NCBI GenBank assembly: GCA_001970855.1
Contig: LSSN01005744.1
Coordinates: 1 to 14,383, forward strand
Length of the DNA stretch: 14,383 nucleotides
Source: Smittium culicis
Taxonomy: Eukaryota; Kickxellomycota; Harpellomycetes; Harpellales; Legeriomycetaceae
Reading direction: 5' to 3'
In this document: piece by piece, positions 1 through 7,774 of the stretch
Layout of the letters: every line of letters starts with the position of its first letter
Position numbering within the stretch: position 1 is the first letter of the stretch
Made by a program: the position numbers and the translations under genes
Notes under the pieces: generated by a model
The model's input: the letters and a program-made list of their open reading frames with translations, nothing else
Database searches by the model: none
What the model was told of the DNA's origin: nothing

Positions 1-10
1 TTTATGTTGA

Positions 11-46
11 AATAAATCTTCCTCACTAAAAAAAAAAAAAAAAAAA
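11..46 (+). other. AATAAA plus 19-A tract (possible retroposed 3' end)
   Basis: An AATAAA hexamer at 11-16 is followed 12 bases later by an uninterrupted run of 19 A (28-46). This order and spacing is that of a polyadenylated RNA 3' end copied into DNA (a non-LTR element or processed pseudogene). Only 27 bases precede the tract inside the window, so the body of such a copy, if any, lies outside. A plain poly(A) slippage tract in AT-rich DNA is the alternative. Confidence 0.25.
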
Positions 47-794
47 GAGACCCATTCAACTATCATTATGTTAGAGAATAACAATAAATAATAAATTCAC
101 ATTTAAATAATAAACGAGTCTATAGGTTCATTTTTTGAAGGAGCGCTGAGTGCGAAAGGATTTAGATTGGCATTACATTAGTATTATATAGACATTTTTT
201 AGAAAATAGCATAAAATTTCATTTATTTATAATAAATATACTGTTAAAAAGTATAAAATTTATGGAATTTTTATAAGAGTGTATAGTAACATTATATTTT
301 TGATAAAGATCATAAAAATAAAGAAAATTATTTCAAACATTATCAAGTATATAGAATATCTGTTTTTACTGTGTGGATAATCAAACGTTCTATTACTGTC
401 AAAATGCAATTCTAAATCTGAATGTAAGAGCTTCACAGATTAGTACATATAGATATTGAAATATACACAAATATTATACATTTAATTAACTATATGTATG
501 GGAGATTCTTTTGAAGGGTAGAACATTTTCTATTAAATTTTTCCTTCACTTCAATTTTTATTTGAGGTTTAAATTCAATTATAATCTATTATCAAATTGA
601 TTACTTTATATAGCTAATAATATCAACTAATTATTATTGCCGAATAAAATTTCAAGGAAATAAAGCTCCTCTCACCCTAAGAATCTCCCGCATAATAGAT
701 GATATAAAATGCGAGGCTGAAGATATTTACAAAATGTAAATACTGTAAAACAAATAAAATCGAATTTATACTTCGCGGATGCGCAACATTTATT
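47..794. other. AT-rich intergenic stretch, no gene seen
   Basis: No convincing reading frame in any of the six frames. The only structure noted is a perfect 8-bp inverted repeat at 724-731/735-742 around AAA. Each arm matches the forkhead-type core (TATTTAC/GTAAATA). A slightly GC-richer patch at 664-715 has no recognisable content. Confidence 0.5.
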
Positions 795-797
795 TTA

Positions 798-1040
798 AAT
801 TAAAGGCTTTAATCCCTTACCAGTCAACAATCTTAAAAATATTAATTTATTGATTCGCTAGTGATTTAATAGAAATTGTATTTTCTATCTTTGTTATTTA
901 ACGAACAAATATTTCTTAAGGGCTTGGATTTTAATTATTATAATTAAACACTGTTGGATATATTTGGTAGATCAAAAGCACTCTAACGCCCAGGAAAGGG
1001 TTAAACCTCCTAGTTCTGGAGTGCATAAAATATGCATTTG
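798..1040 (+). repeat. Diverged ~210-bp repeat, copy A (plus orientation)
   Basis: This segment aligns by eye with the reverse complement of 1636-1837. Six identical blocks occur in the same order: AATTAAAG (798-805), CAACAATCTT (825-834), ATTCGC (853-858), AACGAACAA (900-908), GTAGATCAAAA (967-977) and GAAAGGGTT (994-1002). Block start spacings are 27, 28, 47, 67 and 27 bases here against 25, 29, 49, 63 and 27 in the other copy. The right end (1006-1038, containing the inverted pair TGCATA-AAA-TATGCA at 1022-1036) is shared instead with the partial copies at 1211-1262 and 1910-1967. No coding frame runs through it. It could be the arm of a decayed long-terminal-inverted-repeat DNA element or a dispersed family. 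Confidence 0.65.
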
Positions 1041-1202
1041 TAAAAAATAAATATTCCGTTATATAAAACATCGTTTTTTAATTAATTATATTACTTTATC
1101 AATTAGATCGTATGAATATTCCAACTAATTAATAAATTAAATACATAAAGTTTTATTAGTTGCATTTTTATTACATAATAACATCAATTTAAAAAAAAAA
1201 TT

Positions 1203-1335
1203 ATGCATTTTGCTTTTCAAAATGCATTTTTATGCCCTTCAGTACTTGGAGGGTCTAGTGCTGGTATTTCATTTTTTAGCTTATTATATATGATAATTAC
1301 TGGCTATTGGATGTGAATTTATATGATTGGCGAAT
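1203..1335 (-). repeat. Partial repeat copy (minus orientation) with 10-bp hairpin
   Basis: Read on the minus strand, 1221-1253 matches 1006-1038 of copy A over about 33 bases with a few substitutions and one 1-base gap. AGCACT follows as in copy A (1257-1262 here, 977-982 there), so the bases between are shorter by roughly 24. Further out, ATTCGCCAAT (reverse of 1326-1335) matches the ATTCGC block of the family, which implies an internal deletion of about 60 bases. A perfect 10-bp hairpin (1203-1212/1218-1227, loop CTTTT) lies at its left edge. Assignment of the 1263-1335 part is less sure than 1221-1262. Confidence 0.45.
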
Positions 1336-1635
1336 CCAAGGTACATAAATTACAAATGATCAATAATTATCAAAAAGTCCAATGTAAGATTTTATACAAA
1401 GAAAGTACCTTGTTGTAGCTTGGAATATTGAAATGAAAATTTTAAAATTGTTGTCATAGTTGATTGAATTGAATAGAAAGTTCTATTTTTTACTTTCATT
1501 TAAAGCATAAATTCGCATAAAAATTTAGTGGCTATCGAAAAATAGCATTTAATTTTTATTATCAAATAAAGATATCAAAATTAAATCAATAAACAGAAAA
1601 ATCATAAATGTTTTCTCACTTTCATCAATTATATC

Positions 1636-1843
1636 AACCCTTTCACGATATGTAAACTATTTTTGATCTACTAAATACAGCAAACATAATTAAATAAATT
1701 TAATACAATACCGAGACACATATAATTGTTCGTTATTGAATAATAGCAGCAAATAACAATCTGCTAATATACCATTGGCGAATAATCAAATTAAACTTTT
1801 TAAAGATTGTTGGACGATAAAGGGTTAAACTTTAATTAATGGC
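1636..1843 (-). repeat. Diverged ~210-bp repeat, copy B (minus orientation)
   Basis: This is the inverted counterpart of copy A. Plus-strand positions of the shared blocks are AACCCTTTC (1636-1644), TTTTGATCTAC (1661-1671), TTGTTCGTT (1726-1734), GCGAAT (1778-1783), AAGATTGTTG (1803-1812) and CTTTAATT (1830-1837). Order and spacing are preserved against copy A, so this is an old duplication or a pair of terminal inverted repeats, about 630 bp apart. The sequence also contains AAAGGGTTAAAC (1819-1830), identical to 995-1006 of copy A but at a non-equivalent place. Confidence 0.65.
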
Positions 1844-1909
1844 CAAGGAAATAAAATTAAACTTCAAAAAAGTACTCTCTTCGTTCATAATCATCCAGAT
1901 GGCAAAAAT

Positions 1910-1967
1910 AAAATGCGTATTTTATTCATTTGAAACTTGGAAAACTCAGGATTTGGAGGGTTAAAAC
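1910..1967 (-). repeat. Partial repeat copy upstream of the hydrolase gene
   Basis: Read on the minus strand, this shares with the right end of copy A a TTAA...CCTCC..(A/T).(A/T)CTG.AG block. After an extra ~14 bases it then shares a TG.ATAAAATA.GCATTT block. On the plus strand the core TTGGAGGGT at 1953-1961 is also found at 1246-1254. It ends about 60 bp before the TATA box of the hydrolase gene, so it may overlap its upstream control region. The match is short and was judged by eye. Confidence 0.4.
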
Positions 1968-2025
1968 CAGAAACAATAAATTTGTAGGTTATAAAAAATA
2001 ATCACTGAACTTTGGGACAGATTAG

Positions 2026-2033
2026 TATAAATA
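2026..2033 (+). promoter_or_regulatory. TATA box of the dienelactone-hydrolase-like gene
   Basis: TATAAATA lies 124 bases ahead of the ATG at 2150, with a following G as in a canonical TATA box. The secreted-protein gene at 12832 has TATATAAG 121 bases ahead of its ATG, so the two genes share a similar core-promoter geometry. Confidence 0.6.
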
Positions 2034-2149
2034 GCATCACTAACTTCGTTAAAAACTACACGCAATTCCACATTACTTGTATAATTTCTCAATCTTAGCA
2101 AGTATAGCTTATTCTCTCCTTTGAAATAAAAACTAAATCAAAATATAAA

Positions 2150-2884
2150 ATGGCTTTCACTCAACAATGCTGTGATACTCCCCCAGTCCAAGCTGAGTAT
2201 ACCCCAATCGGTCAAAAATTTAACCTCAAGGATGATTTGGAGTGCTATATCACTGGAGAAAAGGAATCTAAAGCCGCCATCATTTATATTTACGATATCT
2301 TCTGCAACCATCCAAATGCTTACCAAGGCGCCGATATTTTGGCCAAGAGTGGCTACAGAGTTATAATGCCTGATTTTATGCGCAATGATCCGGTAACTGT
2401 TGAAATGCTAAGTGATAACGATGCTATCATGAGAAAGGTGATGAAAATTGGTACTTATGATGTTTTGAAGCCTGATTTCGAAGCTGTCAAGAACTACTTG
2501 ACCAGCACTGAAAAGATTGACACAATCTTCTTGGCTGGTTTCTGCTGGGGTGCCAAGATGGTCATGAACCTATCTGCTCACGATAGCTCATACAAAGGCG
2601 GTGCCCTATTCCACCCTTCATTGATGGAAATGTCCGACTTTGAAAATGCCCAAGCCCCAATGATCATATTGCCGTCAAAGGACGAACGCGACTTTACCGA
2701 AGAATTCAAAGTCTTGAAATCTAAACCCTTCGGCGACTTGTGCTACATGCAAGTCTATGACGATATGATCCACGGGTGGTGCTCCGCTAGAGGTGAATGG
2801 TCTGATCCCCACATCGCTTCGCGCGCCAATGAAGCCTTCCGTGCCGTTGTTCAAGGATTTTCTAAAATCCAAAGCAGCTTGTAA
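2150..2884 (+). CDS. Dienelactone hydrolase family protein (alpha/beta hydrolase)
   Basis: A complete, intron-free 244-residue gene. It encodes an alpha/beta-hydrolase-fold enzyme of the dienelactone hydrolase family, of the fungal type related to yeast Aim2. The family hydrolyses lactone or ester bonds with a Cys-Asp-His triad. Visible landmarks: a central strand ending in YDIF (48-51); GADILAKSGYRVIMPDF (60-76), typical of the fungal members; the nucleophile elbow G-F-C-W-G (130-134) with Cys132; a probable triad Asp178 in SKDE; and His208 in HGWCSARG, the place of the family HG(F/W)..RG motif. Length is normal for a single-domain member. There is no signal peptide, so it is probably cytosolic. 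The ATG has A at -3 and a TATA box 124 bases upstream; AATAAA signals follow the stop. The physiological substrate cannot be told from sequence. One oddity is Cys52, where many relatives have Gly (DIFG). Confidence 0.93.
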   Translation: MAFTQQCCDTPPVQAEYTPIGQKFNLKDDLECYITGEKESKAAIIYIYDIFCNHPNAYQGADILAKSGYRVIMPDFMRNDPVTVEMLSDNDAIMRKVMKIGTYDVLKPDFEAVKNYLTSTEKIDTIFLAGFCWGAKMVMNLSAHDSSYKGGALFHPSLMEMSDFENAQAPMIILPSKDERDFTEEFKVLKSKPFGDLCYMQVYDDMIHGWCSARGEWSDPHIASRANEAFRAVVQGFSKIQSSL

Positions 2885-2917
2885 TAACTCTATCATTTAT
2901 TTTTACTTGTTTTTTAA

Positions 2918-2947
2918 AATAAAGATGTGGATCCTGAAATCAATAAA
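2918..2947 (+). terminator. Poly(A) signals of the hydrolase gene
   Basis: Two AATAAA hexamers (2918-2923 and 2942-2947) lie 34 and 58 bases after the stop codon and are followed by AT-rich DNA with T tracts. They are well placed for 3' end formation, though AATAAA is common by chance in this base composition. Confidence 0.45.
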
Positions 2948-3226
2948 TATATACTAGTCACTATCATAATTTATTACATGTTGATACATCAATTCTTATT
3001 ACGTTAATTATTTAAATTAAAATTTTTTTCGCTTTTTTCACTCGATTTTTTTTTTTTTTGAATTACCATTAAGAAAAAATTACTGACCTTATTCCAATTT
3101 CTCTTGAAATTTATTAGATACAACAATTTTCGTGGTATAAATCAAAATAAAATCAATTTCTCGCCCTTCGTTTTAATAATACCGTTGGATTAGACAAAAG
3201 AAAATCATAAACCAGGAATTTGCGGC

Positions 3227-3433
3227 ATGGAACGCATCAGGGGCAAACTGGGTATAATCAAATTGTTCGTGCACACCAACACAGCCCGTGAGCGTGCATA
3301 TCACAAATGTAATACATCAAAAATATGTATCGCCGACATCATCAAGGCTCAGATGAAGGCCCGGATGGCCACCTGGATGACCGATAGCGCCATGTGGATC
3401 AAAAAATTTTCATATGTTCAAACAGATATGTGA
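3227..3433 (+). pseudogene. Short GC-richer frame, possible IS1595/ISXO2-like transposase remnant
   Basis: This 68-codon frame (open back to a stop at 3191-3193) is clearly richer in G and C than its surroundings. I do not recognise it with confidence. Its order of features recalls the middle of ISXO2-type DDE transposases: GMERIRGK (from 3224) followed by an FV strand, then IADII...K, then WMTDSAMW (residues 50-57), where the family has a (V/M)ER.GK strand, a TA..L...I helix and an MTD(E/S)...Y motif holding the second acidic residue. About 15 extra residues lie between the two halves. No first catalytic Asp, HTNT-type motif or inverted repeats were found around it. It could instead be a lone exon or an unrelated small gene. 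ATG context is GGCATGG. Confidence 0.25.
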
Positions 3434-6130
3434 TTTTGGCGTTCAGTTTAAATTTTTTGATTTCGTCTCACGGTGATATCACCGAAAATCAATGATCATT
3501 TCTCTAATACTGACTTATATAAGCTCTAACGATATAACTTACTTTGATGTTTCAACAATTCGTAGGTGTTATTAGATTTAAAAATTCATTTAAGCGAGAT
3601 CTTAACAATCTTTGTTCCAGCTTCGAGCTAAAGGAATTTCTCAAAATTTAGGTCTGGAAAGAGAAATTATTACATTTGGAATCTGCTCTACCAGAATTAT
3701 TACGCTTCAAACTATTAATAATTCACCAGCTGTCTTGAGTCAATAATATTTTGGAGTGCAGCTTCTATAACAGAGGAGGAGGGTAAATTTAATTTTTTTT
3801 TTTTTGCTTTTAATATTTATTAAAAGTTTTTTATATTATTTTAATTATTACTAACAATTTCAGCGGATAAATTAAAAATATGCGTTAAATGCTAAGTGAA
3901 GAAAGGATTTTTTTTCGTATAAATTTTAATTCTAATGTGAATAAGATAAATTTATTGACTGTTTCAGGTAACTAAACTATTTAAAGATTTTAAATGGTTT
4001 TAAAATCTACATCAATTCTAGCTGGTAGGAAAATTTTTTATATTTAGTTTCTTTTCTCGAATTAATCCCCTGTTAGTTTAATGATGGCTTCCATGGCTTT
4101 TTTTATTATCATCTGATGGATTTTAGCATAAAAAATTATTTTCAATTAGAGAATCATAATTTATCGATCCTCGTAATTGCATCGAATAAATGTAAAACAT
4201 TTTGATTTAAATTGTTATTATTAATACTCAAAAACTGTTAAAATACTTTAATTGTTATATATTTTCGAATTTATATTAGTCATATTATGAATATAATTAT
4301 TTTTTTAAGAGATATGGATCAATTAATTAAAAAAAATTATAACTTTTTAAATGATATCATTTTTTCCATATTAATGCAGATTATAATATTCGTCATTATA
4401 CTTATATTATAATATCATTTTTATAAGAATAACAAAATAATAAATTTATTAATGAAAATTAATATACAATTTAATTATTATATATACTTATATTGTTACT
4501 AAAATAAAAATTATTTATTAATGAATACTAAGAATATATGCTACTTCATTTTATATAGTGCACTTGTTTGATAACTTCATAATATATAAACTTATGCTAT
4601 GTTTATCATACACAGTTTTATCCAAAAAAATAATTTATCAATACATTTCGCAGTCTCAGCTGTCACTGTAGATATCTTCGGTGCCCTTAAATTTTTGCTG
4701 AGGGTTGACATGGTACCAACGTAAACCTCAAGTTATAACCAGTTTATTATGGGTGTATCTTTGTATAATCTTATGATTATTTTTTGTTTATTAAAGGTTT
4801 TATTTAATAACTAGTAATATTAAAATAACACAGTTTTTATTTTATAGCTTAGGCTAGCTTATTATTTAATTTTATTAACTTAATATGTAATTAAAAATTT
4901 ACAAGTAGTTTTATTGAATATTATAAAGTATTAATTTATAAACCATTCCAATAACAGAAATCGTTTAATTCAAATTCCGATCCCTTTCAAGATGCTCGAT
5001 TAATATGGCTCTTAAAATGATTTTTTTTAAAATTAATTTTATTTTATTTTAGTGTAAGGGATTTGTTTTTAGATTTTTTTAAATGCTATTTTTTGAGAAA
5101 AATGGTTGTTTTTCATAAGCAAAGTTTTTGAATTTCACTTTAAAATAAACGCTACTTTATTTATTTTCCTATTAAAGAAAAGTTGTCAAAACAAAAATAA
5201 ACTTTTTAGATGAGAAATACATTCCTCTATCCGACTCATAACTTACTCTTATAGACGCAATATACTCTAGCGATACTCATTTAAATTATATAAAAAAATT
5301 TCTTTTTACGATGATTTATCCAAAAAAAAGTTTTTCACATTCTCTTCAAATTTCATTTAGGATTGAGGCCAATAAAATTTAAATGCAGATAATTCGTTAA
5401 TTTAAGATTTCTTTTTTATAATTTTAAATAATCACAACTTTTTTTATTTAAATTGAATTATATTTTACGTTATTAATGAAAAAATAAACATCAGAATTCT
5501 CTATTTATACTAGTATAATTTTTAAATATAAAATTATTGCAGTTACTGATTAATAGTTTTTATATGTATAAAAAAATTAAATTTTGTTATTTATAATTAT
5601 CAAGAAAATCTGAAATTTCAATTTTAAAGATTTAATTATGAAATTCAATATTTGGATTATATAGGTATCGTATTAGGAAATAAATTAAATCACTATCACA
5701 TATTTCTGAGCATGTTAATTGGAAATAAGTTAAGGGTAAAATCGAAAATGAAATTCTTCAGAGAGGAAATTTAATATGATACAATTATTTTAGATGAAAA
5801 AAAGCTAAAAAATTAAAATTAAAATGATGTATTGAAATAAATGGTCCTACTAGATTATATGAATATGATAAAAAGTATAATTTTTTTATCCTAACCTTTT
5901 TTTTTTACGTAAAGTTATTATATCAAAATATATATTTCCAGCTAATAATTTTTTATACAAGATATAAACAATAAATTTATAATCTTGTACTAAAAATGAA
6001 GTGATAATAGTATATTAATCAAGATCCAACTTATTAATTTAAGAATAATTAGTTGGTTGATTTGGTTTTGAAACCTCTAAATTAACGAAATTGTGACCCA
6101 CTAGCCTATTATTCATAATTAATTACAAGG
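3434..6130. other. Long AT-rich stretch, no gene supported
   Basis: No frame with convincing protein character. A stop-to-stop run of 46 codons at 3606-3743 has no ATG. A small GC-richer island lies at 4645-4735. A TGAGTCA (AP-1/Gcn4-type core) sits at 3736-3742. The rest is A/T-rich DNA with T tracts and no recognisable RNA gene. Confidence 0.5.
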
Positions 6131-6457
6131 ATGCCAGCTTCAAACGAAAAAACTAGCACGAATAAAGAGTAATCCAATAGATTGAATTAGATTTCTTCAA
6201 AAATCTTATAAAAGAAGATGTGCGCAAGATTTCAATTAATTGTTGAAAGCAATAATTTGATTAGGTAAAAATAAAAAACCAGTGAGTGACTTAATATAGA
6301 GAACAGTGAAGAAAACCGATTCTGATCTATATTTTACCAGTTATTTCTGGTTCACGTGACCCACAAATTGTCTATTTAAATCACTTTTTAATCTAGGAAA
6401 ACCATGTTAAAAATTATTTGAGGACTCTGCAATTTTTTTTGATACCACCTGTGTGTT

Positions 6458-6823
6458 GTGCATTCTATTATTGAGTTTATATTCAAAAAAGTTAATTTAG
6501 AATGCTTCCAAAAATTCCAGCTTATTTTGGGTAAGGTTATCCAACCAGCCAAACCTGAAACCAAGCTGTTGATGTATCGAGAGATTTTGAGCTCCTTCAT
6601 ATCGATGAAGAATGCAGTTAACCGAAAAATTATGTTTCTCTTTTTCAAAATACAGCAGAATCTGGATTCAGAGGATAAAAACGCAAAGAAAACAGCTAAT
6701 TCTTCGAGCTCCACAGTATCAATAGCCTACGAATGTAATCCCAATTTTATGAATTGGGGGTCTTCTGCAGTCGAGCGTCTCAATACAACTGAAAAAAATA
6801 ACCTTGTCAACAGAGGCTTGTAA
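6458..6823 (+). pseudogene. Open frame in the ORF1 (gag-like) position of the DIRS-like remnant
   Basis: An open run of 121 codons. The first codon of the run is GTG, and the first in-frame ATG is well inside (residue 39), so it is unlikely to be an intact eukaryotic gene. The central part, with MYREILSS and a downstream basic NRKIMF stretch, loosely recalls the 'R.LL.D.A..I.Q.R' helix of DIRS ORF1 proteins, followed by a Ser-rich linker. The resemblance alone is weak; the position 250 bases ahead of an RT remnant in the same orientation is the stronger argument. The DNA holds a 7-bp hairpin CCCAATT/AATTGGG at 6740-6758. It could be non-coding. Confidence 0.25.
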
Positions 6824-7080
6824 AGTTCAATTATATGTGGAACACGCTAATTGAAAGCCTTTAGTTACTGATAATAGCTTTGATTCTATAAAAAATTAAC
6901 TTCTCTAACCAAAATATCATGAAGCAGTATACACAATCGTAAAGAAAGGAAGCTAAGTTGTAGGATTTCAATATTTTAAAAACGAATAATCTTTCCTCTA
7001 GACAAGCGAGTGACCTCGATATCTCAATGCTAGATTCAGGCATTTTAAACAGCTGTTCGCGATCATAAATAATATCAGAA

Positions 7081-7774
7081 CCCTCCTACCCGTCCTCGAT
7101 CTTCGGGATCCAAGTCACTATATGATGAAGCAAAATTCGAATACTTATCCTCTGACCTCCATATAACTCATGGTACATCTAGCAGAATGCCTTATGATAT
7201 TGGATCTAAATTATGGATTTATACAAATTCTGGCATTTAAAAAGTGAAAAAAGTATCTGGACCTGTAATATATCAGCTGCTTATCTTAATTATGCTCGGT
7301 ATCATTCAGGGTATCACAGCCCTTATTCATATTAATACAGATTCTCGGCCAAGTTTTTTAATAAACCAGATTGAAAGAATTTAGAATATCTACATATCTA
7401 GACGACCTATTGATCTTTAAAGATGCCAAGTATGAATTCAGAAAGATCACGCGCTTAGCTAGCTTATAAAAATTAGTATTTAAATGTAAGATTAGCTTCG
7501 ATAAGTAATTAAAAAATTCATTCTATTCAAAAAATCATCTCGGGAGTTAGTAAATACATGGTATATGTTGCTAAAAGTGCTGATTATAATGATCAGTAAT
7601 TCGCTAAGAGAAGCAATAATACTGTTGAACGCTAGTCATATAGCTTTGAGATGCCTGATTAGTGTCATTGTTAAGGTTCTGAAAATATTTGAAGTCCTAA
7701 TAAAGTGTAAAACCTGCCAAAGAATTCTCATTGTAGTCTCATTCTATACATTTGATTTTTCTTGTATTTTCTGA
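7081..7774 (+). pseudogene. Reverse transcriptase pseudogene, DIRS/Ngaro type, three frames
   Basis: An RT palm and connection region broken by at least two frameshifts and several stops. Frame 1: 7267-7290 reads NISAAYLN, like motif A D(L/I)..AY but with Asn for the catalytic Asp. 7342-7368 reads FSAKFFNKP, like S.AP..FTK.. before motif C. Stops fall at 7333 and 7372. Frame 2: 7395-7418 reads YLDDLLIF, the motif C catalytic pair, preceded by FRIST, then KITRLAS, FKCKISFDK and NHLG (7533-7544) as in LGF.I...KS.L.P...I.FLG; stops are at 7467 and 7506. Frame 3: 7547-7567 (LVNTWYM) and 7604-7678, with LREA..LLNAS and ALR.LISVIVK, match the F.I...M...P...LR.EA..LL and LR.LAS.IGK segments after the palm. 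The element is dead: motif A is lost and the frames are broken. Confidence 0.65.

Larger units (their letters stand above)
6458..7774 (+). mobile_element. Decayed DIRS-like retrotransposon remnant
   Basis: The segment is somewhat richer in G and C than the flanks. It contains, in plus orientation, a broken reverse transcriptase (7081-7774) preceded by a separate open frame (6458-6823) where such elements carry their gag-like ORF1. The RT motif style (see the RT entry) fits DIRS/Ngaro tyrosine-recombinase retroelements better than Ty3. No RNase H, tyrosine recombinase or terminal repeats were found, so the element is truncated at its 3' side. The 9-base direct repeat GTGACCCAC at 6093-6101 and 6356-6364 lies just upstream, but its link to the element is not shown. 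Confidence 0.5.

Noticed and set aside
2138..2896. Short frames on both strands overlapping the hydrolase gene
   Set aside because: Shadows of a recognised enzyme whose motifs are all in the main frame.
3606..3743. 46-codon stop-to-stop run with a helix-turn-helix-like look (GISQNLGLERE)
   Set aside because: No ATG, too short, and the resemblance is only to generic DNA-binding helices; kept in mind as a possible part of the same remnant as 3227-3433.
4645..4735. GC-richer island with a 39-codon minus-strand frame starting MSTLSKN
   Set aside because: Could be a first exon, but no convincing splice donor and second exon were found in the AT-rich DNA beyond it.
6388..6714. Minus-strand 108-codon frame opposite the ORF1-like frame
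   Set aside because: No family character; the plus orientation agrees with the RT remnant downstream.
6861..7043. Minus-strand 60-codon hydrophobic frame
   Set aside because: Composition expected from AT-rich DNA; lies inside the retroelement remnant in the wrong orientation.
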